Assembly (NCBI RefSeq): GCF_018380615.1 | Contig: NZ_JAGYVZ010000006.1 | Coordinates: 169,272-233,271 of the forward strand | Source of the DNA: Flavobacterium psychroterrae | GTDB lineage: Bacteria > Bacteroidota > Bacteroidia > Flavobacteriales > Flavobacteriaceae | Length of the DNA: 64,000 nt | Direction: 5' to 3' | Shown: one piece after another, positions 54,485 to 63,311 of the stretch | How the letters are laid out: every line of letters starts with the position of its first letter | Numbering within the stretch: position 1 is the stretch's first letter | Notes under the pieces: model-generated | What the model was told of the DNA's origin: nothing | Databases searched by the model: none | What the model saw: the letters and a program-made list of their open reading frames with translations, nothing else | Position numbers and translations under genes: made by a program

Positions 54485-55198
54485 ATGCCATTTCCAGAAT
54501 TGAATCTTTCATTAGGACTTACGGATAACGACGGTTCTGTTTTTTATGCAGGAAGCGGCGAAGGTAAAGTTATTGTTCGAACAGATTCGGCCTTAAAAAA
54601 ACATACGATTAGTATATTAATCTCTGAACAGGAAGTAGGATCGGTTAATTTAAAAACACAACTAAAAGGAGTTGATTTTCCTGCTGAAATTGAAGTTCCA
54701 ATTTATCAGATGATTGTTACAGATGATAAAACAAATGAAAAGGAACTTTATAAAGTGACACGTGATACTTATTTTTTTAAAGAGCAAAAAACAAAAAAAG
54801 GTTTGTGGAGTTTTCTGGGTTTAAAATTTTTGGCACCAAAAAACTTCCTTTTCGAAAATATTCCTTTTGAGCCTTTAAAAGATGAAATGGAAATATTTGA
54901 TATTTCTAAATACAGAAAATTAAATCAGGATGAACTCACTTATACTTTTCAAAAAGACAATCAAAATATTCAAATTTTTGCAGGAGATATTAATTCGCTT
55001 ACAATAGAAAAGGGAACTAGTTATTTTATTGTTGTAGACGAAAAAAAAGGACAAAGATTTATAGGAGATATTTTATATCGTGAAAAATTCCTGAAGCTTA
55101 CGCCAAAAGTGAATCTTACGATAATAAAAAGAAAACAGGTTTCTAAAGGAGCAGAAATAAACAAACAAGGGCATACAGACAGGTTAATTTATATTTAA
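54485..55198 (+). CDS. T6SS-linked cytosolic protein of unknown function
   Basis: The 237-residue protein begins MPFPELNLSLGLTDNDGSVF with no signal peptide or membrane segment. A beta-rich N-terminal half and FLGLKFLAPKNFLFENIPFE in the middle are visible. It ends 10 bp before tssE, so it is probably cotranscribed with it and may be a baseplate part. I would not exclude that it does the job of a missing component such as part of TssF, but there is no motif to support that. Confidence 0.6.
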   Translation: MPFPELNLSLGLTDNDGSVFYAGSGEGKVIVRTDSALKKHTISILISEQEVGSVNLKTQLKGVDFPAEIEVPIYQMIVTDDKTNEKELYKVTRDTYFFKEQKTKKGLWSFLGLKFLAPKNFLFENIPFEPLKDEMEIFDISKYRKLNQDELTYTFQKDNQNIQIFAGDINSLTIEKGTSYFIVVDEKKGQRFIGDILYREKFLKLTPKVNLTIIKRKQVSKGAEINKQGHTDRLIYI

Positions 55199-55208
55199 AA
55201 AGAAATAA

Positions 55209-55640
55209 ATGAAAGGAGCTTTCTATAAATTACCTATCGATTTTAATAGTGTAATACAAAAAAAAGAATTAGAAAAAACATCAATTGAACACTCTATTGC
55301 ACAACAAATTATATTGCTGGCAACCACCACATTTGGTGAATGTAAATTTGATGAAACCTTTGGATCTAAAATTTGGGAAATAGATTTTGATTTACTGATG
55401 AATGAAAATACGCTGAAAGAAATCATTTCTAAAACGATGAAACAGTCTTTGATCTTTCATGAAAAGCGAATAAAAGTAATCGAATTAAATGTCGAATTAT
55501 CAGAAAATATTTACTTAGTTGATGATGTAAGCAGAGCCAAAAAAAAGGTAGATATTATTATTGAGGCGACAATAAAAAGTACTAACAGGAATTTTGATTT
55601 CCGCGGCTATTTTTTCGTTGGTCCGTTATCATATAAATGA
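55209..55640 (+). CDS. tssE: T6SS baseplate subunit TssE (gp25-like)
   Basis: The 143-residue protein fits the GPW/gp25 family: AQQIILLATTTFGECKFDET and GSKIWEIDFDLLMNENTLKE, with the G-x-x-x-x-x-E-x-D pattern around residues 54-62, followed by an amphipathic C-terminal strand with IKSTNRNFDFRG. TssE forms the wedge of the baseplate with TssF and TssG. It starts 10 bp after the preceding gene. Confidence 0.87.
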   Translation: MKGAFYKLPIDFNSVIQKKELEKTSIEHSIAQQIILLATTTFGECKFDETFGSKIWEIDFDLLMNENTLKEIISKTMKQSLIFHEKRIKVIELNVELSENIYLVDDVSRAKKKVDIIIEATIKSTNRNFDFRGYFFVGPLSYK

Positions 55641-55822
55641 TTTTTTAACGCTGATTTAATGCTTTTTATGGGCAAAATAGTAGAAAAATTAAAGTTTAAA
55701 AGACTGATAGTCTGATAGATATATAATGTAAATAAAATTTTATTAAAATTATTATAATAATAAGATTTTATTTATATATTTACCACATAAATAAATAAAT
55801 TAATAATTAAAAATTTTTCATT
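55641..55822. other. AT-rich leader region of the Hcp gene
   Basis: This 182-bp gap before tssD is almost pure A and T near 55730-55800. TATATTTA near 55775 is one base off the -7 consensus. The Hcp gene, whose product is needed in large amounts, probably has its own promoter here; no ORF is visible. Confidence 0.4.
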
Positions 55823-56209
55823 ATGTCGTTTTTAACATCATTAACAGTAGCAGGTAAAGATTACAAAGTATTAAATGTGAGCTATGATTTAGCTCAGGAA
55901 ACAGACGCTTCAGGACGTCCATCTACGGTAACACGTGGAGGAAGAATTATGCTTGAAGTAGAGTCTACAGGTAGTACTGAATTGTTTGAATGGATGACCA
56001 ACAATTTCGAAAGAAAAGATGGTTCAGTGAAATTCATCAAGCGTGACTCAAACGCTACGTTAAAAGAGCTTAAGTTTACAGAGGCTTACATGGTTAAGTA
56101 CAAAGAAAACTTTGATCATAACAGTGCTACTCCTTTAACGGAGACTTTTATGATTTCTGCGCGTAAAATTTCGATGGGTGGAGGAGAATTTGATAATGCT
56201 TGGGTATAA
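55823..56209 (+). CDS. tssD: T6SS tube protein TssD (Hcp), copy 1
   Basis: The 128-residue protein begins MSFLTSLTVAGKDYKVLNVS and ends MISARKISMGGGEFDNAWV, the standard features of the T6SSiii Hcp. It stacks as hexameric rings inside the sheath and is secreted. It has a strong terminator behind it and probably its own promoter, consistent with high expression. Confidence 0.92.
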   Translation: MSFLTSLTVAGKDYKVLNVSYDLAQETDASGRPSTVTRGGRIMLEVESTGSTELFEWMTNNFERKDGSVKFIKRDSNATLKELKFTEAYMVKYKENFDHNSATPLTETFMISARKISMGGGEFDNAWV

Positions 56210-56250
56210 TCCTTTGGACTTTATCAAACTTTTCAAAGCTTGAAACTATT

Positions 56251-56280
56251 AAAGGAAGTCCATTTATTGGACTTCCTTTT
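56251..56280 (+). terminator. Intrinsic terminator after tssD copy 1
   Basis: AAAGGAAGTCCA (56251-56262) pairs with TGGACTTCCTTT (56268-56279), followed by a short T run. Confidence 0.88.
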
Positions 56281-56358
56281 CTGTTTTAAACATTTAAATC
56301 TTTAATCTAATTCAGGTTTACGTACTAATTTTTTAACAATCTAATAAATCTACAACAA

Positions 56359-56754
56359 ATGAGTTTTTTATCTAAATTACATATAGACGGCGAAGAATAT
56401 AATGTTCTTGAATTTAATATTAATTTTAAACAGGAAATCGATACCACCAGTAAACCTACCGGAAATGCTAAAGGCGGGATTATAAAAATGGTAATCGAAG
56501 CAAGTCAAAATAGTCATTTTTTATCATGGATGCTAAATGGAGATTTGACTAAAGATGGTAAAATTGTTTTTTACAGAAGAGATGCATTAAGTAAAATGAA
56601 AGAACTAACATTTGCAAAAGCATTTTGTATTGGGTATGACGAGCAATTTACGAGCACAACCGAAGTTCCAATGAAAATCACTATGGAATTGGTTGCGAAA
56701 GAATTGACTTTTGGAGATGCTAAATTTTCTAATAACTGGATTGCTTTAGACTAA
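56359..56754 (+). CDS. tssD: T6SS tube protein TssD (Hcp), copy 2
   Basis: The 131-residue protein, MSFLSKLHIDGEEYNVLEFN to FGDAKFSNNWIALD, is a divergent paralogue of copy 1 with the same overall layout (ITMELVAKELTFGDAKF versus FMISARKISMGGGEF). It lies 34 bp before vgrG and is probably cotranscribed with it. It may be the ring that contacts the spike, or one that carries a particular cargo (inference). Confidence 0.9.
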   Translation: MSFLSKLHIDGEEYNVLEFNINFKQEIDTTSKPTGNAKGGIIKMVIEASQNSHFLSWMLNGDLTKDGKIVFYRRDALSKMKELTFAKAFCIGYDEQFTSTTEVPMKITMELVAKELTFGDAKFSNNWIALD

Positions 56755-56788
56755 TTGTAAAAAGTGAATTAAAAAACAAGGTATCATT

Positions 56789-58594
56789 ATGGCACATTTC
56801 TCAGAACAAGTACATATCACTATAGGAAGTTTTTCCCAAAACGTTGTTTATTATGATTTAAAGCTATCACAAAAGATGGCGGATCATCATCATTTTTCGT
56901 TTATTTGGCAATACACCGGTAAAGCAATTATTAAACCCGCAGATCAGGCAAAAGCACTAAGAAGTTATCTGGGTGATGAGGTAATTTTTACTTTTAAAAG
57001 TCTTACCGGAATCAGGCTGATGAGCAAAGGCATTATTACAGAGCTATCTTCTGTAGATCTTCATGGCAGCCCTGTTGGTTTACATGTAACTGGGGTAAGC
57101 CATAGCATTGTTCTTGATGATATGAAAAAAACAAGAACTTATCAGGAACGAACTATGGATGATATTGTACTGGGTGTTTTTGCTGAGGGACCCGGGGAAT
57201 TTTATCAAAGAGACTCTATAAAATCTACTTACAGTAAAGAATTTAAAAACCTTATACAATATAATGAAAGTAGCTTTGAATTTTTGAAAAGAATATCGGC
57301 ACGTTACGGACAATGGTTCTATTTTGATGGAATGCGTATGCAATTTGGACAGACAAAAACAAGTAAAGTCAAATTGATAAATGGAGCTTCACTCCATAGT
57401 TTTAAGATACAGACAAATATGACTAGTCATAAAATCTCTTTATCAGGTTATGATTATAAGAATGTTAGTAATTTTCACGATTCATCTACTAAAACATCAA
57501 CAGGAAGTAAAGACAGTTTTTCATCAATTGTGACTTTTAATCAAGGGACGATAGCGAATTCAGATTTAAGCAGTGGTGTTTATACAGCAAATGCCTATGA
57601 TAAAGAAGACGTAGCTGAAATGGTTACTCTGCAAACATCGGGTAGTGATGCAAACAGTGTTTTTTATAGTGGAATATCTTATTTTCCAATAGGACTAGGG
57701 CAGGTGTTTACGATAGTAAATCAAACCGTTGAACATGAGTTGATAGCTGTAGAAGTTATACATCATTCAGAGGTACACGGAAATTATTCTTGTGAGTTTA
57801 AAGCTATTCCTGCCGATGTTTCAGCACCGCATTATACAAATGTTCATGTCTTCGCTAATGCGACGAGCCAGCCAGCAAAAGTGAGAGATAATAATGATCC
57901 TGAAGGATTAGGACGTTTAAAGGTACAGTTTTATGGTTCAAGTGATAGTGCGGTAACTGAATGGATTCGAATGGTATTGCCTTATGCCGGTTCAGGAAAA
58001 GGATTTTATTTTATTCCCGAGATAGGAGAAGAAGTATTAGTAGGTTTCGAAGGTAACAATGTTCAGAATCCTTATGTAATGGGCGCAAAATATAACGGAA
58101 ATGAATCTTCTGGTTATGGATCTCCACAAAACGACATAAAAGCGATACATACACGCTCAGGAATTAAAATGATCTTTAATGATGAAGAGGGAAGTGTTTT
58201 AATTGAAGATATGGGCGGAAGTACTTGGAAAATGGATGGGAAAGGCAATATTAATGTTACAGCTGCAAAAGATTTTACAATTGATGCAGGAGATAATATC
58301 ACTATTACAGCAGGTAAAAACATATCTGTAAATGCAGGAGATAACATTGACAATTCAGCAAATAAAAGTATTAATCAAAGTGCAGGGCAAGATTTGACCT
58401 TACTTGCGGGTGGAAATATTACAGAAGAGGGTGATAAAAAAACAGAAATTATAGAAGGAAAAATTACCGCAAGCTCTGTTGAATATACTGAAATGGCTGA
58501 AAAAATAAGCATCAATACAACTAAAGAAAATTTGACACTAAGAGCATCAAAAACAATTGTAGCTAATAGTGGCGAGATAAGTAGTTTTAATTAA
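56789..58594 (+). CDS. tssI: T6SS spike protein TssI (VgrG)
   Basis: The 601-residue protein has the gp27-like N-terminal half and an OB-fold near 352-440 beginning RDNNDPEGLGRLKVQFYG. The C-terminal gp5-type beta-helix needle is seen as repeated KDFTIDAGDNITITAGKNIS. It carries no extra effector domain, so cargo must be bound non-covalently. The needle ends in KTIVANSGEISSF, which is followed 12 bp later by a small gene that looks like a continuation of the needle. Confidence 0.94.
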   Translation: MAHFSEQVHITIGSFSQNVVYYDLKLSQKMADHHHFSFIWQYTGKAIIKPADQAKALRSYLGDEVIFTFKSLTGIRLMSKGIITELSSVDLHGSPVGLHVTGVSHSIVLDDMKKTRTYQERTMDDIVLGVFAEGPGEFYQRDSIKSTYSKEFKNLIQYNESSFEFLKRISARYGQWFYFDGMRMQFGQTKTSKVKLINGASLHSFKIQTNMTSHKISLSGYDYKNVSNFHDSSTKTSTGSKDSFSSIVTFNQGTIANSDLSSGVYTANAYDKEDVAEMVTLQTSGSDANSVFYSGISYFPIGLGQVFTIVNQTVEHELIAVEVIHHSEVHGNYSCEFKAIPADVSAPHYTNVHVFANATSQPAKVRDNNDPEGLGRLKVQFYGSSDSAVTEWIRMVLPYAGSGKGFYFIPEIGEEVLVGFEGNNVQNPYVMGAKYNGNESSGYGSPQNDIKAIHTRSGIKMIFNDEEGSVLIEDMGGSTWKMDGKGNINVTAAKDFTIDAGDNITITAGKNISVNAGDNIDNSANKSINQSAGQDLTLLAGGNITEEGDKKTEIIEGKITASSVEYTEMAEKISINTTKENLTLRASKTIVANSGEISSFN

Positions 58595-58606
58595 AAAAAA
58601 ATAACT

Positions 58607-58777
58607 ATGGCAATAATAAAGCAAGCCAAAAACATTACAGTTACTATAGCAAAAAATCACTTTGTGATGGCAGGCGAAATAGAAAGAACTGCGGAAACTA
58701 CGAAAATAGTGGCAACCTACGGAAATATTGAATTAAACAGCGTTAAAAAAATAGTGAAAAATGGGAATATCGGTTAG
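58607..58777 (+). CDS. 56-residue protein between vgrG and effector, possible tip or adaptor
   Basis: This short ORF, too small for most gene finders, begins MAIIKQAKNITVTIAKNHFV and ends KIVKNGNIG. Its repeated short strands (KNITVTIAKN, TKIVATYGNI, SVKKIVKNGN) resemble the last turns of the VgrG needle. It starts 12 bp after vgrG and overlaps the next gene by 17 bp in another frame. A cap, adaptor or translational-coupling role is possible. No family recognised. Confidence 0.6.
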   Translation: MAIIKQAKNITVTIAKNHFVMAGEIERTAETTKIVATYGNIELNSVKKIVKNGNIG

Positions 58778-59666
58778 TCTTGGCGATTATGAGCCAGAAA
58801 AATTAAAAGAACCTTGGGAAAAACATCAATTTAGGGATACCTCAAGAGCGTATTATACTCAAAGTGTTAACAAAATGGTTAATAAACTTAGTCATTGTTT
58901 AACAGCTTTAACCTCGCTTGAACTTCATGAATGTTACACCGATCCTGATGAAAAAAAGAATGAAACTGAAAATACTGTACCAAAAATAAATTATTTGAGT
59001 GCAGTTACAATTTACATGAACAACTGTGGTAAAATAATTGGAGGGGAAAGAATACTAACACATTTCAAAGTAATAACTACGGGTAAAGAAAATGGATTAA
59101 AAGATGTTGTGTACAAATTAGACAAATCTTACCCAATTAAAAAGAAAAAAGAAAATTGCGTGGACGGTAAAGAGTTACACAATCACATTATAAAAAATAA
59201 AACAATTCAATTTAGAAATGGAAATTTTTATGTTATTAAAACTTTTCATAAATATATCAAGGAAGCTTCAATATGTAACAGGCGTACAGATGTGAATTAT
59301 ACCAATATGAAAGTGACCAAAAGCCGAAAAGAACTTAGCGATCTTTTGACTAATATGTCAATAGCAGGAGCAACAATTGGTTTTATCGAAGGGACGGGTG
59401 CTGAAGTTTTAAAGAAAGGACTTGATTGTTTTTTTTATGCAATAGGATTAGAGTCCAAATTTGAAGCTATAGACAATCTATATCCATTAAATGGACCGGT
59501 TCATATTGATAAATTGACAACTCATAAATATTATGAGGCAGTACAGGGAGGAGATTTAGACTTTTATCAAAAGGAAATCTCCCATAAACAGAGAAAAAGT
59601 TCTAAAGAGGATGGTACTGATATTTTGGATAAATTAGAAACATTTGGATTGATAGTAAAAAAATAA
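58761..59666 (+). CDS. Unknown protein, candidate VgrG-linked effector
   Basis: This 301-residue protein begins MGISVSLGDYEPEKLKEPWE; no catalytic motif is recognised. A hydrophobic Gly-rich stretch, NMSIAGATIGFIEGTGAEVL near residues 200-219, could insert in a membrane. There is no signal peptide. It is encoded right after vgrG and a small needle-like protein and is followed by five tandem paralogous lipoprotein genes, so it is best read as an effector that acts in the periplasm or at the membrane, with those as immunity genes. This is inference from position. Confidence 0.6.
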   Translation: MGISVSLGDYEPEKLKEPWEKHQFRDTSRAYYTQSVNKMVNKLSHCLTALTSLELHECYTDPDEKKNETENTVPKINYLSAVTIYMNNCGKIIGGERILTHFKVITTGKENGLKDVVYKLDKSYPIKKKKENCVDGKELHNHIIKNKTIQFRNGNFYVIKTFHKYIKEASICNRRTDVNYTNMKVTKSRKELSDLLTNMSIAGATIGFIEGTGAEVLKKGLDCFFYAIGLESKFEAIDNLYPLNGPVHIDKLTTHKYYEAVQGGDLDFYQKEISHKQRKSSKEDGTDILDKLETFGLIVKK

Positions 59667-59669
59667 AAA

Positions 59670-60395
59670 ATGAAAATTTCAATAATAATAATACTCGCTA
59701 TATTCTTTAATTCGTGTTCAAAAAAAGATAAAATAAACCATTACCTAAACAAAAAAGTAACTGAATTAGAGTTAGTTGAAAATGGCTTTTACAAATATTC
59801 ACATGCGGATACAATTAGGGAAGAAGATGATATTGACGGTCCAATTGGTACTATCTTTAGATATGAGTTATATTCTAATGTAAAACCACAAAGACAAGAT
59901 GATGGTAAAATATATCCAGTACCACTTTTTAAAAACATTGCGCTGGACAAACAAAAAAGCGAAGAAAGATATAGTTACATCACCAATGAATTAGATAACA
60001 GAGTAATAACTTATCTTTTTGTAAATGATATTTTAGATTTTAAAAGTATATATGTTTATGAAATAGATAAAAATAAGAAACAGATTGCTGACTTTACATC
60101 AGAGAAAGCTATACTTAACTACTACAAGAATCAAAAAGTACCATTTAAACAAAGAGTAGGAGGGATTAAATATGGAAAAGATAAAATTGAATTTCCATAT
60201 AGATTTAGGATTAATAATTATGAAACGGGGATTTATATCTTTAGATATCCGAATGATCCAGAGTTAAGTTATCAACTGGTTACTACATATGAAAATGTAA
60301 AAGAAAATGAAGAAACAGTGTACGATTTTAGACATATAAATCCAGATAATGTAGAACGTTGGTATAATGGATATACATACGAATATGTAAAATAA
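59670..60395 (+). CDS. Tandem lipoprotein copy 1, immunity candidate
   Basis: The 241-residue precursor begins MKISIIIILAIFFNSC (Cys16 lipidated), followed by SKKDKINHYLNKKVTELEL, which is shared by the whole array. It has the 'HADTIREEDDIDGPIGTIFRY' type of middle segment and ends in FRHINPDNVERWYNGYTYEY. It starts 3 bp after the candidate effector stop codon, the place of a cognate immunity gene. Family unrecognised. Confidence 0.75.
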   Translation: MKISIIIILAIFFNSCSKKDKINHYLNKKVTELELVENGFYKYSHADTIREEDDIDGPIGTIFRYELYSNVKPQRQDDGKIYPVPLFKNIALDKQKSEERYSYITNELDNRVITYLFVNDILDFKSIYVYEIDKNKKQIADFTSEKAILNYYKNQKVPFKQRVGGIKYGKDKIEFPYRFRINNYETGIYIFRYPNDPELSYQLVTTYENVKENEETVYDFRHINPDNVERWYNGYTYEYVK

Positions 60396-60416
60396 CGGAG
60401 CATTAAATAATTAGAA

Positions 60417-61139
60417 ATGAAAAGTTACACATTAATATTGTTCGTCATTTTATGTACATCTTGTCGTCAATCAGACAAAATAAATCATTACTTAAATAAG
60501 AAGGTAACTGAATTGGAGTTAGTTGAAAATGGATTTTACAAATATACATATGCTGATACTATTAGAGAAGAAGATGACATCGATGGTCCAATCGGTACGA
60601 TTTTTAGATATGAATTGTATTCGAATGTGAAACCACAAAAGCAAGATAATGGGAAATTATATCCAGTACCACTTTTTAAAATCAATCAGAATCTTGATAA
60701 TGTACAAAAAGAGGAAAGACGTCGATATATCAGTGAAGAATTAAATAACAGAATAATAACTTATTACTTTGTAAATGATACTTTAAGATCTAAATATATA
60801 TACGTTTATTCTATAGACAAAAACAACAAGAAGATTGCTGACTTGACATCAGAGAAATCTATACTCAATTATTATAAGAATCAAAAAGTACCGTTTAAAC
60901 AAAGATTAGGAGGCAAAAAATATGGTATAAATAAGATAGAATTTCCTTATAGATTTAGGATTAATAATTATGAGTCGGGAATTTACATATTGAAAAGCAA
61001 TCAGGATTCAGGTTATCAAATGGTTACAACATATCAGGATGTTAAAGAAAATGAAGAAACAAGATATGATTTTAGACCTATAAACCCAGATAATGTAGAG
61101 CATTGGTATAATGGTACTACGTTTGAATTATCGAAATAG
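60417..61139 (+). CDS. Tandem lipoprotein copy 2, immunity candidate
   Basis: The 240-residue precursor begins MKSYTLILFVILCTSC (Cys16 lipidated). It shares the KINHYLNKKVTELEL start and the IREEDDIDGPIGTIFRYELY middle with copy 1, and FRINNYESGIYIL with copies 4 and 5. The signal peptide differs from its neighbours, so the leader has been exchanged or has diverged. Only 21 bp separate it from copy 1. Confidence 0.75.
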   Translation: MKSYTLILFVILCTSCRQSDKINHYLNKKVTELELVENGFYKYTYADTIREEDDIDGPIGTIFRYELYSNVKPQKQDNGKLYPVPLFKINQNLDNVQKEERRRYISEELNNRIITYYFVNDTLRSKYIYVYSIDKNNKKIADLTSEKSILNYYKNQKVPFKQRLGGKKYGINKIEFPYRFRINNYESGIYILKSNQDSGYQMVTTYQDVKENEETRYDFRPINPDNVEHWYNGTTFELSK

Positions 61140-61142
61140 AAA

Positions 61143-61864
61143 ATGAAAGTTTCGATATTAATATTAGTTGTTATTTTTTTTAATTCGTGTTCAAAAAAGG
61201 ATAAAATAAATCATTACCTAAACAAAAAAGTAACTGAATTAGAGTTAAGTGAAAACGGCTTTTACAAATATTCTTTTACCTACACGTATGAAAATGAGGA
61301 AGATGAAAAAGATAGTCTAAATGGTAAAGTTTATAAATATGTATTGTATTCTAATGTAAAACCACAAAAACAAGATAATGGTAGATTATATCCAGCACCA
61401 CTTTTTAAATCGAGTCGCAATCTAGATAAAACGCAACGTGCGGAAAAACTTCGTTATATCAATGATGACTTAGATAATAGAATAATTTCTTATCTCTTTA
61501 TAAATGACAATCTTAATTTCAAAATTATATACGTTTATTCCCTAAATATAAAGACAAAAAACAAATTGCTGACTTTACAACAGAAAAAGGTATACTAAAT
61601 TATTACAAGAATCAAGAAATACCATTTAAGCAAAGATTAGGAGGGATTAAATATGGTAAAATAGAATTTCCATATAGATTTAGAATTAATAATTATGAAA
61701 CTGGAATTTATATTCTTAAATATCACGATGCTATTAGTTATCAAATGGTTACTACATATGAAAATGTAAAAGAAAATGAAGAAACTGTTTACGAATTTAG
61801 ACATATAAATCCAGACAATGTAGAAGATTGGTATAGCGGTAGTACATATGAATTGTCTAAATAA
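61143..61864 (+). pseudogene. Tandem lipoprotein copy 3, frameshifted
   Basis: The frame from the ATG at 61143 gives MKVSILILVVIFFNSC (Cys16) and the 'FTYTYENEEDEKDSLNGKVY' type of middle. It is intact to about residue 136 and then loses frame near 61551, where one A appears to be missing in a run of A-rich codons; it stops at 61598. The next frame carries IADFTTEKGILNYYKNQEIP onward to 61864, exactly the expected C-terminal part. It is probably non-functional, or a truncated 151-residue product. Confidence 0.8.
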
Positions 61865-62582
61865 ATGAAAAAAATAATATATATCTATTGATAGTATTTG
61901 TGGTTTCTTGTTCAAAAAAGAATAAAATAAACCATTACCTAAACAAAAAAGTAACTGAATTAGAGTTAAGTGAAACGGCTTTTACAAATATTCACATGCG
62001 GATACAATTAGGGAAGAAGATGATATTGACGGTCCAATCGGTACTATCACTAAATATGAGTTATATTCCAATGTAAAACCACAAAGGCAAGATGATGGTA
62101 AGTTATATCCATTTCCGCTTTTTGGAAATAGGAAGTTGGATAAAGAGAAACTAGAAGAAAAGCTTAATTACGTTACTAATGAATTAGATAAACGAGTAAT
62201 TACTTATCTCTTTATAAATGACACTTTAGATTTTAAAAGTATATTCGTTTTTTGGATAGATGAAAATAATATAGAGATTGCTGACTTTACAGCAGAAAAA
62301 AAAATTCTTGAATATTACAAAAATCAAAAAGTTTCCTTTAAGCAAAGATTAGGAGGGATTAAATACGGTAAGGAAAAGATAGAATTTCCATACAGATTTA
62401 GGATTAATAATTATGAATCGGGAATTTATATACTAAAAGAACTGGGGAAAGATGGTTATCAAATGGTTACAACTTACGAAGATGTAAAAGAAAATAAAGA
62501 AACGAAGTATTATTTTAGACATATAAATCCAGATGGTGTGTATGGTTGGTATAGCGGTAGTACATATGAGTTGTCTAAATAA
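61865..62582 (+). pseudogene. Tandem lipoprotein copy 4, two frameshifts
   Basis: Compared with copy 5, one base is missing in the signal peptide (stop TGA at 61889-61891) and another A is missing near 61973 in SENGF. The three frame pieces together would restore a normal 240-residue lipoprotein with the IREEDDIDGPIGTITKYELY middle. The C-terminal 450 bp remain open and are almost identical in DNA to copy 5, a sign of recent duplication or gene conversion. Confidence 0.8.
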
Positions 62583-63290
62583 ATGAAAAAAATAATATTT
62601 ATACTATTGATAGTATTTGTGGTTTCTTGTTCAAAAAAAGATAAAATAAATCATTATCTAAATGAGAAAGTAACAGAGCTAGAATTAATCGAAAACGGTT
62701 TTTTTAAATACTCTTTTACCTACACGTATGAAAATGATGAAGATGAAAAAGATAGCCTAAATGGTAAAGTTTTTAAGAATGTATTGTATTCGAATGTAAA
62801 ACCACAAAAGCAAGATGATGGGAAGTTTTATCCTACTGCTTTTTTTGGTACAAACAAGAGCAAAGAGAATATTGCTTATTTGGAAAATGAATTAGATGAT
62901 AGAATAATAACTTATCGCTTTGTAAATGATACTTTGAGTTCAAAATTTATATATGTGTATTCTATAGATAAACATAACAAGCAGATTCCTGATTTTACAT
63001 CAGAAAAATCTATACTCAATTATTATAAGAATCAAAACACACCATTTAAACAAAGATTAGGAGGGATTAAATACGGTAAGGAAAAGATAGAATTTCCATA
63101 CAGATTTAGGATTAATAATTATGAATCAGGAGTTTATATATTAAAAAGCAATCAAGATTCAGGTTATCAAATGGTTACAACATATCAGAATGTTAAAGAA
63201 AATGAAGAAACTGACTATGATTTTAGACCTATAAATCCAGATAATGTGGAAGATTGGTATAGAGGACATACTTATGAATATCAAAAATGA
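62583..63290 (+). CDS. Tandem lipoprotein copy 5, immunity candidate
   Basis: The intact 235-residue precursor begins MKKIIFILLIVFVVSC (Cys16 lipidated), then SKKDKINHYLNEKVTELELI. It has the 'FTYTYENDEDEKDSLNGKVF' middle of copy 3 but the C-terminal part of copy 4 (GGIKYGKEKIEFPYRFRI), so it is a mosaic. Its ATG directly abuts the stop codon of copy 4. Confidence 0.75.
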   Translation: MKKIIFILLIVFVVSCSKKDKINHYLNEKVTELELIENGFFKYSFTYTYENDEDEKDSLNGKVFKNVLYSNVKPQKQDDGKFYPTAFFGTNKSKENIAYLENELDDRIITYRFVNDTLSSKFIYVYSIDKHNKQIPDFTSEKSILNYYKNQNTPFKQRLGGIKYGKEKIEFPYRFRINNYESGVYILKSNQDSGYQMVTTYQNVKENEETDYDFRPINPDNVEDWYRGHTYEYQK

Positions 63291-63311
63291 TAGTTTAAAT
63301 CACGTTAAGTT

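Noticed and set aside
50184..58594. Prophage or extracellular contractile injection system (gp25, tube, spike, sheath)
   Set aside because: TssK, TssO, TssN and a ClpV-type TssH are present, and there are no capsid, portal, terminase or tail-fibre genes.
61637..61915. Minus-strand ORF of 92 codons
   Set aside because: It is the reverse of the frameshifted lipoprotein copy 3; the plus-strand similarity to the other copies is decisive.
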